From JAVBLW01 sp031553215 (GTDB taxonomy: Bacteria; Bacillota_I; Bacilli_A; Acholeplasmatales; Anaeroplasmataceae), in the NCBI GenBank assembly GCA_031553215.1, contig JAVBLW010000020.1, positions 1-64,000 on the forward strand: a DNA stretch of 64,000 nucleotides, in the 5' to 3' direction. This document shows, in pieces, positions 50,461 through 59,764 of this stretch. The position numbers and the translations under genes are program-made. How positions within the stretch are numbered: position 1 is the stretch's first letter; each line of letters opens with the position of its first letter. The notes beneath the pieces were generated by a model, which was not told the origin of the DNA, ran no database searches, and saw only the letters and a list, made by a program, of their open reading frames with translations.

Positions 50461-52314
50461 ATGATTGATTTAAATGAAATAAAAGATCCATCATTTTTAA
50501 AAAGTTTATCAAAAAAAGAAATGAAAGAATTAGCTTCTCAAATTAGAGAGCATATTATTTCTAATGTCAGCCAAAATGGTGGACATTTATCAAGTAATTT
50601 AGGTGTAGTAGAATTGACTATTGCACTCCATTACTGCTTTAATGATGAAACTGATAAATTGATTTTTGATGTTGGACATCAAACGTATACTCATAAAATT
50701 TTAACTGGGAGAGCAAGTCAATTTGATAATCTTAGAAGATTTAATGGATTATCAGGATATGCAAGTTATGAAGAGTCTATTTATGATGTTTGGGAATCGG
50801 GTCATAGTTCAACATCTTTAAGTGCTATGGCAGGGTTTCTAAAGGCAAAAGAAAATGGTGAAGATATCGGTAATGTTGTAGCGATTATTGGAGACAGTTC
50901 TATTGCATCTGGGATGGCTTTTGAAGCACTTAATTATATTGGTGAAAATAGAAAAAGTAATCCAATTATAATTTTAAATGATAATGAAATGAGTATAAGC
51001 AAGAGTGTTGGGGCTCTAAATAAAGCCCTATCAGTAATGAGAAGTAATAAGCTGTTTAGAAAAATTAAATCAGGTTTTGGATATATTATTCCCAATTTTA
51101 TAAAAAATTTTTTTTATAAAGCATATAGAATGCTTAAGTCATTTATTCAACATGACAATATTTTTGAAACATTGGGTTATGATTATTTTGGTCCTATTAA
51201 TGGAAATGATATAGGTCAGGTAATTAGAACAATTAAAAGGGCTAAAAAAGTAAATTCACCATGTGTAATTCATGTAATTACTGAAAAAGGAAAAGGATAT
51301 AAATTGGCTGAAGAAGATGAAATAGGTATATTTCATAACATAAGTCCTTTTGATAGACAAAATGGTAAAGAAAAGGTAGCTAAGAGATTAAATGAATATA
51401 CATATAGCGAAATTATATGTGAAGGTTTATTTAACATTAGAAAAAATCATAGATTTACAGTTATTAATCCTGCAATGATTTTAGGAACTAAGATGCTTAA
51501 ATTTACTAAGGAATATAAAAGTGATTTACTCGACGTAGGTATAGCAGAAGAACATGCAGCAACAATGGCGGCGGCAATAGCTAAAAATAATCAAGATGTA
51601 GTATTACTAATGTATTCAACATTCCTGCAAAGAGCATATGATCAAATCCTAAATGATATAGCAAGACAAAATTTAAAAGTTATTATAGGTATAGATCGAG
51701 CTGGTATTGTAGGAGAAGATGGTTCAACACATCAAGGTATTTATGATATTGCAATGATTGGACACATGCCTAATTTTAAGATATGCATGCCAAAAAATGG
51801 TGATGAAGCAATAAAATTATTAAATTATGCATTTAGTCAAAAAAGTCCAATAGCCATTAGATATCCTAGAGGGAAAGATGTAATAAATCTTTCAAAAATA
51901 GGAGACGAAATAATAGATGAGAAATGGGAAATTATTCATCATGGACAAAATGGTATCGTTATTTCATATGGTCCAGATTTAGATAGAATATTAAAAATAG
52001 TTGAAAATAATAATTTAGATGTGACGATAATAAATGCTAGATTTATTCGCCCGTTGGATCAAGAAATGATTTTAAGAATTGTGAGTATGGATTTACCTAT
52101 ATTGTTATATGAACAAGTGGTAAGAAGTGGCTCTTTATTTAATATGATAAGTACTTATTTATATAAGAATAATCTTAAAGTTAATAGCATAACTTCTATG
52201 GCCATTGATGATGATGAAATAGTTACGTTTGGTTCAATAAGGGAAGTTTTGGATGCATATCATTTAGGCGATAAAGATATTTTAGAAGGAATAAAAAAAA
52301 TGTATGAGAATTGA
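50461..52314 (+). CDS. dxs: 1-deoxy-D-xylulose-5-phosphate synthase
   Basis: Thiamine-dependent first enzyme of the MEP isoprenoid pathway. FDVGHQTYTHKILTGR, the TPP/metal motif GDSSIASGMAFEAL...ILNDNEMS, the catalytic Glu in DVGIAEEHAATMAAA, and DRAGIVGEDGSTHQGIYD are present. 617 residues. The motif starts GDS where GDG is usual. IspH is encoded at 58.8-59.7 kb, confirming MEP use. AAGGAG precedes the ATG. Confidence 0.95.
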   Translation: MIDLNEIKDPSFLKSLSKKEMKELASQIREHIISNVSQNGGHLSSNLGVVELTIALHYCFNDETDKLIFDVGHQTYTHKILTGRASQFDNLRRFNGLSGYASYEESIYDVWESGHSSTSLSAMAGFLKAKENGEDIGNVVAIIGDSSIASGMAFEALNYIGENRKSNPIIILNDNEMSISKSVGALNKALSVMRSNKLFRKIKSGFGYIIPNFIKNFFYKAYRMLKSFIQHDNIFETLGYDYFGPINGNDIGQVIRTIKRAKKVNSPCVIHVITEKGKGYKLAEEDEIGIFHNISPFDRQNGKEKVAKRLNEYTYSEIICEGLFNIRKNHRFTVINPAMILGTKMLKFTKEYKSDLLDVGIAEEHAATMAAAIAKNNQDVVLLMYSTFLQRAYDQILNDIARQNLKVIIGIDRAGIVGEDGSTHQGIYDIAMIGHMPNFKICMPKNGDEAIKLLNYAFSQKSPIAIRYPRGKDVINLSKIGDEIIDEKWEIIHHGQNGIVISYGPDLDRILKIVENNNLDVTIINARFIRPLDQEMILRIVSMDLPILLYEQVVRSGSLFNMISTYLYKNNLKVNSITSMAIDDDEIVTFGSIREVLDAYHLGDKDILEGIKKMYEN

Positions 52315-53065
52315 TTCATTTTTAGTGGAAAAAGAATATTTTAAATCTCGTAATAAGGCACAAGATGCTATCACTCAAGGTGCAGTTTATGTTAATAAAA
52401 AACAAATAACAAAATCTAGTTTTGAAGTTAACGAAGATGATGATATAGAGATATTATTTGAAACCTCTAAATATGTATCACGCGGTGGATATAAATTAGA
52501 AGGGGCTATAGAAAAATTTGCTTTAGATTTTAACAATAAAACTGTACTTGATATAGGCTCGTCTACTGGTGGATTTACTGATTGTTCCTTACAACATGGG
52601 GCCAATAGAGTATACAGCGTTGATGTTGGAAGTGATCAATTAGATGAATCACTAAGAAAAGATTCAAGAGTAGTCGTTATGGAAAACACTAATATTTTAA
52701 ATGTTGAATTTATTCCAGTTGATTATATAGTAATGGATGTTTCTTTTGTATCAATAAAACACATTATTCCTGCATTATTAAGATTTATTACAAATGATAA
52801 TAAGCTAATATGTTTAATCAAACCACAGTTTGAAGTTGGTAAAATGATTAATAAAGGTATAATAAAAGATAAAAAAATTCATTTACAAGTTTTAAAGGAT
52901 GTAAATGAATATTTAGCGGAATCGGGTTTATATATAAATCAAATAATGCCTTCCCCTATAAAGGGTGGAAGTGGTAATATAGAATTTATATCGGTAATAA
53001 CTAGAACTAAAAAAGCAGAAATTAATTTTTCAAGAATTGTAGAAGAAACTAATAAGTTGTACTAA
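52304..53065 (+). CDS. tlyA: TlyA-family S4/FtsJ-like rRNA methyltransferase
   Basis: N-terminal S4 domain (MRIDSFLVEKEYFKSRNKAQDAI), a linker with SRGGYKLEGAI, then a Rossmann methyltransferase with SAM motif VLDIGSSTGGFTDC and VDVGSDQLDESLR. 253 residues. B. subtilis YqxC in the same position is the orthologue. Mycobacterial TlyA methylates ribosomal RNA; the target here is unproven. It overlaps the dxs end by 11 nt. Confidence 0.92.
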   Translation: MRIDSFLVEKEYFKSRNKAQDAITQGAVYVNKKQITKSSFEVNEDDDIEILFETSKYVSRGGYKLEGAIEKFALDFNNKTVLDIGSSTGGFTDCSLQHGANRVYSVDVGSDQLDESLRKDSRVVVMENTNILNVEFIPVDYIVMDVSFVSIKHIIPALLRFITNDNKLICLIKPQFEVGKMINKGIIKDKKIHLQVLKDVNEYLAESGLYINQIMPSPIKGGSGNIEFISVITRTKKAEINFSRIVEETNKLY

Positions 53066-53078
53066 GGTTGGTGTTTAT

Positions 53079-54761
53079 ATGCTTAAAAAATTAACGGTAA
53101 AGAATTTTGCCATAATAGAAGATTTAGTAGTTGATTTTGAATCTGGAATGACGGTGTTAACTGGTCAAACAGGTGCAGGTAAATCACTTATTATAGATAC
53201 AATTTCATTACTTTTAGGTGCTAGAGCTGATAGTGATATGATTAGATATGGAGCAAATAAAGCCTATATTGAAGGTGTATTTTCACATGAAAATAATAAA
53301 ATAAATGAATATCTAAAAACACTAGATATTCCAATTCTAAATGAAATAACAATCTTGAGAGAAATTGGTATTAATAGCAAAAATATTATTAAGATTAATA
53401 ATGTTGCAATTAATCTAATTAATTTAAAAAACATTGCTTCATTACTTGCAGATATTCATGTTCAACATGATACATACCGTTTATTTAATCCAGAAACATA
53501 CTTATCTTTTATTGATTTACCAGATGATGATAAGTTTAATAACATTTATAATAATTACTTGTTATTACTAGATAAATATCAAGAATCCAAAAAGGAATAT
53601 GAAAATATTAAATCCTCTAAAAATAAGAGTTTAGAAAAATTAGAATATTATGAATTCCAAATTGGAGAATTAAATGCTTTAGATGTCAAAGAAAAAGAAG
53701 ACGAAGAGTTAGAGGAACAAATTTCAAAATTAAGTAATTATGATAAAATATTTAATAATTTAAATGAAGCATATTCTAATTTGGAAAATGAATATTTTTC
53801 ATTAGATAATATATATAATGCATACGGCAATTTAAATAAAATAAAAGATTATGATAAAAATTATATGCTTGATAGTGAAAGATTAGATGAATGCTTTTCT
53901 ACATTAGAAGAGATTAGACATAATATCAAGAGAAATATTGATAATCTTGATTTTGATGCTAATGAATTAAATATGTTAAATGAAAGATTAAATGAAATCA
54001 ATAGTGTTAAATCAAAATATAAAATGACTATTGATGAATTACTGGCATATCATAAAAAAATAAAGTTAGAAGTAGAACTAGTAACTAATTATGATCAAGT
54101 ATTAAGTGATATGTACAATGCATTAAATAAAAAATATATTGCATTAATAGAAGTTTCTAAAAAACTTACAGATTATAGGAAAAAGAGATCAAAAGAGATT
54201 GAAAAGGCTATAGTTAAAGAATGCAGAGATTTAGAATTACCTAATACGAAGTTTGAAATTATATTTAATGATATAGAATATAATGACTGCTTAAATTCGA
54301 ATATTTTTAAGGCTAATGGTGTTGATGAAATAGATTTTATGTTAAGTCTTAATTTAGGAGAACCTTTAAAATCTTTGCATAAAACTGCCTCAGGTGGAGA
54401 AATGTCAAGAATTATGCTAGCCTTTAAATCATATTTCAGTCAAGAATCAAAATTATCATTAATGGTATTTGATGAAATAGATAGTGGTGTTAGCGGAACA
54501 ACGGCTTTACAAATTGCTAAAAAGATGAAAAGTATTAGTGAAAAAGTTCAAGTTTTATGCATTACTCATTTACCACAAGTGGCTGCCAAGTCGGATCATC
54601 ATTTATATATCTATAAAGAAGAAAATAGCGGTAGAACAACGACACATATTTCTAATTTATCAAAAGAAGATAGAATTGAGAAATTAGCAATTATGTTAAG
54701 TGGTGAAAAAATAAGTAAATTCGCTATTGAACATGCCAAAGAATTATTAGAAGAAGTATAA
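53079..54761 (+). CDS. recN: DNA repair protein RecN
   Basis: SMC-like ATPase of double-strand break repair: Walker A TGQTGAGKSLIID, a coiled-coil middle (about 150-370), signature ASGGEMSRIMLAFKSY, Walker B LMVFDEIDSGVSG and a late CITHLPQVA. 560 residues. The argR/ahrC gene that lies between tlyA and recN in Bacillus is absent; only 13 bp separate them. Confidence 0.96.
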   Translation: MLKKLTVKNFAIIEDLVVDFESGMTVLTGQTGAGKSLIIDTISLLLGARADSDMIRYGANKAYIEGVFSHENNKINEYLKTLDIPILNEITILREIGINSKNIIKINNVAINLINLKNIASLLADIHVQHDTYRLFNPETYLSFIDLPDDDKFNNIYNNYLLLLDKYQESKKEYENIKSSKNKSLEKLEYYEFQIGELNALDVKEKEDEELEEQISKLSNYDKIFNNLNEAYSNLENEYFSLDNIYNAYGNLNKIKDYDKNYMLDSERLDECFSTLEEIRHNIKRNIDNLDFDANELNMLNERLNEINSVKSKYKMTIDELLAYHKKIKLEVELVTNYDQVLSDMYNALNKKYIALIEVSKKLTDYRKKRSKEIEKAIVKECRDLELPNTKFEIIFNDIEYNDCLNSNIFKANGVDEIDFMLSLNLGEPLKSLHKTASGGEMSRIMLAFKSYFSQESKLSLMVFDEIDSGVSGTTALQIAKKMKSISEKVQVLCITHLPQVAAKSDHHLYIYKEENSGRTTTHISNLSKEDRIEKLAIMLSGEKISKFAIEHAKELLEEV

Positions 54762-54790
54762 AAAAATCAGGATTTTATTCCTGATTTTTG
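54762..54790. terminator. bidirectional terminator recN / HAD hydrolase
   Basis: AAAAATCAGGA-TTTTAT-TCCTGATTTTT between convergent genes. Confidence 0.9.
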
Positions 54791-54793
54791 TTT

Positions 54794-55597
54794 TTATAGT
54801 ACAAATTTTTCTATTGCGTGACCAACACCAGATTCTTCATTGCTTAATGTTATATAATCGGCAATTTTTAATATCTCTGGAAATGAATTTGCCATGGCAA
54901 CACCAATACCAGCTACTTGAATCATATGCTTATCATTGTTTGCATCACCAATTGCCATTGTTTCGGACATATCGATATTTAAATGCTTAGCTAGAGACAT
55001 TAAGGCGTATCCTTTATCTGTTCCTTTAGCTAAGAATTCTAGAAATATATTAGCACTTCTAACCATACTATAATTATCTTTTAGTTCATTTCTTACAGCT
55101 TCAAAAGCAATATCAATATTTTCTTTAGAATCAACAATCATGGCTTTAATAAATAATTCATTATCTTTAATATTATCAAAATTTACTTCAAAAGCAGGTA
55201 TTTTATTTATAGTTGCTTCAACATTTGTATATTCATTATATTTTGGCGTTATAAGAGCACCATTTTTTTTAAAGGCATGAAAATTTAAATTTAGTCTTTT
55301 CGCTTCCTGATATAAGATTTTCACATCTTTACCAGAAATAGTTGAACTACATACACTTTGTTTATTTGCAATATTAAAAACCATTGCACCATTATATGAA
55401 ATAACATAATCATTTGTAGTAGTCATATTTAAATCATTAAGCAATGAACGTATTCCATCAATTGGTCGACCGGTAGCGATTACAACATAGACACCTTTTT
55501 CACGGGCTTTTTTTATCATTTCACGGTTATAATTTGTAACTTCTTTATTTTTATTAAATAATGTTCCATCTAAATCAATCGTTATAAGTTTTATCAT
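54794..55597 (-). CDS. Cof-type HAD hydrolase
   Basis: HAD superfamily IIB phosphatase: DLDGTLFNKN (nucleophile and acid/base Asp), VVIATGRPIDGI, a cap domain, KGYALMSLAKHLNI and AIGDANNDKHMI. 267 residues from the ATG at 55597, which has GAGGAT upstream. Members dephosphorylate sugar phosphates or FMN; specificity is not predictable. It is inserted on the minus strand between recN and spoIVB, which adjoin in B. subtilis. Confidence 0.88.
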   Translation of the reverse strand: MIKLITIDLDGTLFNKNKEVTNYNREMIKKAREKGVYVVIATGRPIDGIRSLLNDLNMTTTNDYVISYNGAMVFNIANKQSVCSSTISGKDVKILYQEAKRLNLNFHAFKKNGALITPKYNEYTNVEATINKIPAFEVNFDNIKDNELFIKAMIVDSKENIDIAFEAVRNELKDNYSMVRSANIFLEFLAKGTDKGYALMSLAKHLNIDMSETMAIGDANNDKHMIQVAGIGVAMANSFPEILKIADYITLSNEESGVGHAIEKFVL

Positions 55598-55691
55598 ATA
55601 TTTATCCTCACAACAAAAATTATAGCACAAAAATTGGGTTTTTAAATGTTTTTTTTTTGGTTAAAATAATAAAGAAATTGGAGGTGAAAAT

Positions 55692-56690
55692 ATGAAAAAA
55701 TTTATTTTATTTTTCTCACTATTATTTATAACGCTTTTTTCTGTTAAAATTTCAGCATATAATATTAATAAAGATACAAAAATATATGTTTCAGGTGAAA
55801 CAATTGGTATAAAATTAGAAACTGGCGTAATGGTAATGGGAACATATGGAATAAATGATGCGGATAATGTTTTAACACCTTGGAAGGATGCAAACATTAA
55901 AGAAGGAGATATTATTACTAAGTTTAATGACATAGAGATAAAAAATACAAAAGGTTTATTGACTGCTTTACAAAAAAGTAATGGGAATCTATCTACTATT
56001 TCAGTAAAAAGAAATAATAATATAATTGATGGAATCGTCACACCGGCAAGAATAAAAAATACATATTCATTGGGAATATATATAAAAGATCATATTATGG
56101 GAGTAGGTACATTAACCTATATAATTCCTGATGTTAATATATATGGTGCATTAGGTCATAGTATAGTTGATAGTGAAAGCTATGGTGGTGAAATATATGA
56201 GGCTACTGTAGATAAAATAATTAAGCCTGGTAAGCAAACGGCAGGTGAAAAAAGAGCGACAATTACAAGTGATGGTATAGGAAATATTTCAAGCAATACA
56301 ATTACAGGAATACATGGATATATGAATAATGATTTTAATAAAGAAAATTTGCAATTACTTAATATAGCTACAAGAAATGAAGTTAAAATCGGTAAAGCTC
56401 AAATATTAACTTGCATTAATGGAACTGATGTAAAATTATATGACATTAAGATAACTGGATTAGAAAAACAAAAAACAAAAGATATTAAAGGGATAAAATT
56501 CAAGGTGACGGATAAAGAACTATTATCTAAGTCTGGTGGGGTTGTACAAGGAATGAGTGGAAGTCCCATAATTCAAGATGATAAAATAATAGGTGCAGTC
56601 ACGCATGTTTTATTAAATGATTCAACTAGTGGATATGGTATTTATATAGAATTTATGCTAGAAGATATGGGTGTTTATATCGTTGATTAA
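55692..56690 (+). CDS. spoIVB: SpoIVB peptidase (S55 family)
   Basis: 332 residues: signal anchor (4-22), PDZ domain (about 35-115, with GVMVMGTYGIND and IKEGDIITKFN), then the S55 serine peptidase with GALGHSI (His156), VTDKELL (Asp274) and VVQGMSGSPIIQDDKIIGAVTHVL (Ser289/Ser291). In B. subtilis SpoIVB is secreted from the forespore and activates pro-sigmaK processing. GGAGGTGAAAATATG start context. Shorter than the Bacillus protein (about 425) through a reduced N-terminal region. spo0A, which normally follows, is not present. Confidence 0.93.
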   Translation: MKKFILFFSLLFITLFSVKISAYNINKDTKIYVSGETIGIKLETGVMVMGTYGINDADNVLTPWKDANIKEGDIITKFNDIEIKNTKGLLTALQKSNGNLSTISVKRNNNIIDGIVTPARIKNTYSLGIYIKDHIMGVGTLTYIIPDVNIYGALGHSIVDSESYGGEIYEATVDKIIKPGKQTAGEKRATITSDGIGNISSNTITGIHGYMNNDFNKENLQLLNIATRNEVKIGKAQILTCINGTDVKLYDIKITGLEKQKTKDIKGIKFKVTDKELLSKSGGVVQGMSGSPIIQDDKIIGAVTHVLLNDSTSGYGIYIEFMLEDMGVYIVD

Positions 56691-56730
56691 AGCCTGCTAA
56701 TACATATTTTATAGAAGTGGAAATAAATAA

Positions 56731-56767
56731 AAAATGATGAAGGTCAAGTCGCCCTTCATCATTTTTT
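56731..56767 (+). terminator. terminator downstream of spoIVB
   Basis: AAAATGATGAAGG and CCTTCATCATTTT, 13 bp perfect, followed by TT. Confidence 0.9.
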
Positions 56768-56773
56768 ATAAAG

Positions 56774-56797
56774 AAAAAGATACTTAAGAGTATCTTT
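56774..56797 (-). terminator. minus-strand terminator of the small TM gene
   Basis: AAAGATACT-TAAG-AGTATCTTT; on the minus strand T-rich sequence follows. Confidence 0.65.
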
Positions 56798-56811
56798 ACA
56801 TCGTTTTATAT

Positions 56812-57021
56812 TTATACTTTATTAACATAGTCTATTAAAAACCATACTAATGAAATTATTGTCCCTAAAACCATTACAGACATTAAAATAATGATTAAAA
56901 TCTTTCCCCATACTGTTTGAAGAGGATTGTTATATGTTTTCTTTTTTAAAGCTTTTTTCTCTTCTTTAGCTTTTAATTTTTTTTGGTTTTCTCTTTTTGC
57001 TTTTTTTTCTTCTTGATCCAT
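56812..57021 (-). CDS. small single-TM protein with charged N terminus
   Basis: 69 residues from the ATG at 57021, which has GGGTGA 6 nt upstream (an in-frame upstream Met is less likely). The first 35 residues are Lys/Glu-rich and helical, and a hydrophobic helix follows (about 40-63). It is reminiscent of small Bacilli membrane proteins such as DUF4044, but I cannot assign a family. Monocistronic, divergent from dinB. Confidence 0.6.
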   Translation of the reverse strand: MDQEEKKAKRENQKKLKAKEEKKALKKKTYNNPLQTVWGKILIIILMSVMVLGTIISLVWFLIDYVNKV

Positions 57022-57117
57022 GCTATTCACCCACATTCATGAAATAGTATTTATTTTTCTATTTTTTTGCGATATAATAATTATATAATAAAAAGTTTTA
57101 AAAAGGAAGTGTTTTTT

Positions 57118-58305
57118 GTGGTAAAAATTAATAATACTGCGAAAATTATTTTTCATATCGACTTAAATATGTTTTTTTGCAGTGTCGCAGTAATTAAAAA
57201 TCCACAATTAAAAGGTAAGGCTTTTGCAATTGGTAGAGAAAATACATATAAGGGTGTTTTATCTACCGCTTCTTATGAAGCTAGAAAGTATGGAATCCAT
57301 TCTGCGATGCCAATTGTTGAAGCATACAAAAAATTACCATCTTTAATAGTTATTAATTCTGATTTTAAAATGTATGAGGAATATCATAGAAAATTCGTTG
57401 ATTTATTAAGAGAATATTCTGAACTTGTTGAGGTTGCATCTATTGACGAAGCATATATAGATATGACGGAGATTAGTAATGATAGACATCCATTAGATAT
57501 CGCAAAAGAAATTCAATATCGTCTTATTAAGGAACATAAATTACCATGTTCAATCGGTATTGCTCCTACATTGTTCTTAGCTAAGATGGCAAGTGATTTA
57601 GAAAAGCCGATGGGAATATCAATTGTTAGAAAAAGAGAAATAGAACAAATTTTATATCCTTTGCCAGTTAAAGATATATATGGAATTGGTAAAAAAACAT
57701 ATCCCAAATTGCAATCGAATAATATAAATAAAATATCGGATTTTATGGATATAAAAAATCGTGATATGATTATAGAATTAATAGGAGAAAAGAGTTTTTT
57801 TGGAGCATATAATGCGATTCTAGGTAATTCATCAAATGTGGTTAAACCAGATCGATATGCAATAAATGATAGTATTTCAACAAGTGCTACTTACGATAAT
57901 TATTTGACTACATATGATGATATTTTTATTGAATTAAGAACATTAGCAAAAAAAATTCATTATAGATTGGTAACGGATGAATATCATGTAAAAACTATCT
58001 CGATTACTTTGCGAAATAATGATTTTAAAACTATCACTAGAAGTAAGACTATTGAGTATACAAATGATATATATGAAATATTTGAAGTAATTGAATCATT
58101 ATTAGATGATTATTATACAGGTGAAGAAATACGACTTGTTGGGGTATCTTTTAATAATTTAAAGAAAGATAAAGATATCGAAATAGAATGGAATTTATTT
58201 ACATATCAAACTTTATTAGAAAAAACGAAACATATTACAGAATTAGTTGATTCATTTAAAGATAAATTTGGTGAAAATATTATTAAAATTGGTATTAAAG
58301 ATTAA
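57118..58305 (+). CDS. dinB: DNA polymerase IV (Y-family)
   Basis: Translesion polymerase: FHIDLNMFFCSV (catalytic Asp15 and steric gate Phe), STASYEARKYGI, the catalytic ASIDEAYIDMT and ADPP-type finger/little-finger regions; SIGIAPTLFLAKMASDL and a helix-hairpin-helix at DIYGIGKKT. 395 residues from GTG 57118, 8 nt after AGGAAG; the open frame extends upstream without a ribosome-binding site. No LexA box was recognised upstream, and no beta-clamp motif could be assigned with confidence. Confidence 0.92.
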   Translation: MVKINNTAKIIFHIDLNMFFCSVAVIKNPQLKGKAFAIGRENTYKGVLSTASYEARKYGIHSAMPIVEAYKKLPSLIVINSDFKMYEEYHRKFVDLLREYSELVEVASIDEAYIDMTEISNDRHPLDIAKEIQYRLIKEHKLPCSIGIAPTLFLAKMASDLEKPMGISIVRKREIEQILYPLPVKDIYGIGKKTYPKLQSNNINKISDFMDIKNRDMIIELIGEKSFFGAYNAILGNSSNVVKPDRYAINDSISTSATYDNYLTTYDDIFIELRTLAKKIHYRLVTDEYHVKTISITLRNNDFKTITRSKTIEYTNDIYEIFEVIESLLDDYYTGEEIRLVGVSFNNLKKDKDIEIEWNLFTYQTLLEKTKHITELVDSFKDKFGENIIKIGIKD

Positions 58306-58371
58306 ATTGATATTGAAGTTATTGAGTAATAGTAATAAAATATTAATGTATAGAAAAGAGGATGTTTAAAA

Positions 58372-58797
58372 ATGAAAGTAGAAAACTGTGCATATTGCAT
58401 GCAAGGTGAATTAGTAGCTAAATTTGGTTATTTGGCTTGTGAAATGGAAACAAGTTTTGTATATATATTTAAGGAACAAAGTAAATATGGTAGAGTAATA
58501 GTGGCTCATAAAAAACATGTTTCAGAAATGGTTGAATTAAGTGATGAAGAAAGAAATGCATACTTTAGTGATGTAAATAAAGTAGCAAAAGCAATGCATG
58601 AAGCTTTTAATCCAGATAAAATCAATTATGGAGCATATGGAGATACTGGAGGACACCTTCATTTTCATTTAGTACCAAAATATAATGGTGGAGATGAATG
58701 GGGTGGAACTTTTACCATGAATTCAGGAAAACTAATGTTTGATGATAATCAATGTAAAGAAGTTGCAGATAAATTAATGGCGTGTTTAAAAAAATAA
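58372..58797 (+). CDS. HIT-family protein
   Basis: 141 residues with the histidine triad GGHLHFHLVPKY (His95, His97, His99) and an N-terminal CxxC (CAYC, 6-9) that could bind zinc together with later residues. HIT enzymes hydrolyse nucleotide phosphoramidates or dinucleoside polyphosphates. AGAGGATG precedes the ATG. Monocistronic. Confidence 0.85.
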   Translation: MKVENCAYCMQGELVAKFGYLACEMETSFVYIFKEQSKYGRVIVAHKKHVSEMVELSDEERNAYFSDVNKVAKAMHEAFNPDKINYGAYGDTGGHLHFHLVPKYNGGDEWGGTFTMNSGKLMFDDNQCKEVADKLMACLKK

Positions 58798-58822
58798 CTC
58801 AAATATTTGAGTTGTTTTTTTC
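58796..58822. terminator. terminator between the HIT gene and ispH
   Basis: AACTCAA-ATAT-TTGAGTT followed by GTTTTTTT on the plus strand. It overlaps the last codons of both convergent genes. Confidence 0.8.
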
Positions 58823-59674
58823 TTTTATATAATTTATTATTTCTTCAGTAAGTTCTTTTGGCGTAGAAGCACCAGAGGTTATATTTATAGTATTTATACT
58901 AGTGAAATCAAAATTATCTAAATCATTCTTTGTTTCAATTAAAATAGTTCTTATATTTGAATATTTTTCGCTCATATAAGCAAGTTTCTTTGAATTACTA
59001 CTAAATATATCGCCAACAACTATACAAAGGTCAGCAAGTGGTTGATTTATGACCGCTTTTTGTCTAAGTGTTGTAGCGTCACATATATGATTATCTATTT
59101 TGGCATCAGGGTATATTTCTAAGATTTTAGAAAAGAATTCTTCTATATCGTAATATGATAGAGTTGTCTGGTTTGAAACATATATTTTTCCTGTTAAATT
59201 CAATGTTAGTAGATCATCAATTTTTTCTACAAAATGTATATCTTTGTTTAATCCAAGGATGCCCTCGCATTCTGGATGATTTTTAGTCCCAATATAAACT
59301 ATTTCGTAGCCTAGCTTAATGTGCTCTAAAATAGTATTTTGAACTTTTATAACATTTTTGCAGCTAGCATCAATTATATTAAGACCCTTTGAAATAGCTT
59401 TATCTCTAACAAGATTAGAAACTCCATGGGCTGAAAAAATTACGGTTCCAGAAGATATTTCATCTAATAATTCTAATCTAGTTTTATTTGGGGCATCTAT
59501 GGTAATAATATTTAATTTTTTTAATTCATTGGTTACGTATTTATTATTTATAATCTTACCAAGAATATAAATAGGTTTTTTTACTGTATCATCAGCAGAA
59601 GCTTTGTAAACAATATTTAAAGCTTCATAAACACCTTTACAATAACCTTGTGGAGTTAATTTATTAATAATCAT
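58799..59674 (-). CDS. ispH: 4-hydroxy-3-methylbut-2-enyl diphosphate reductase
   Basis: Last enzyme of the MEP pathway, an iron-sulfur protein. The three cluster cysteines are visible: Cys12 (GYCKGV), Cys105 (DASCKNV) and Cys198 (ICDATTLRQ). SAHGVS and the conserved Glu of HPECEG are also present. 291 residues from ATG 59674 with GGTGAT 5 nt upstream; a GTG 9 nt earlier lies in that site. In B. subtilis ispH and cshB are also neighbours; here they are divergent. Confidence 0.94.
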   Translation of the reverse strand: MIINKLTPQGYCKGVYEALNIVYKASADDTVKKPIYILGKIINNKYVTNELKKLNIITIDAPNKTRLELLDEISSGTVIFSAHGVSNLVRDKAISKGLNIIDASCKNVIKVQNTILEHIKLGYEIVYIGTKNHPECEGILGLNKDIHFVEKIDDLLTLNLTGKIYVSNQTTLSYYDIEEFFSKILEIYPDAKIDNHICDATTLRQKAVINQPLADLCIVVGDIFSSNSKKLAYMSEKYSNIRTILIETKNDLDNFDFTSINTINITSGASTPKELTEEIINYIKEKNNSNI

Positions 59675-59717
59675 TATAATCACCGAGGCTATTATAACAC
59701 ATAAAATAATAAAATAA

Positions 59718-59745
59718 TTGAAAATGAGTAATAAAATGATATAAT
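59718..59745 (+). promoter_or_regulatory. promoter of the helicase gene
   Basis: TTGAAA (59718-59723), 16 bp, TATAAT (59740-59745) with TGA directly upstream (extended -10). Confidence 0.75.
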
Positions 59746-59764
59746 TAAAAAGAGAGGTATTAAT

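Noticed and set aside
55595..55602. CATATATT resembling a sigmaE -10 upstream of spoIVB
   Set aside because: It coincides with the start codon region of the minus-strand HAD gene, lacks a -35 at 14 bp and is about 90 bp from spoIVB, which is expected to be forespore-expressed.
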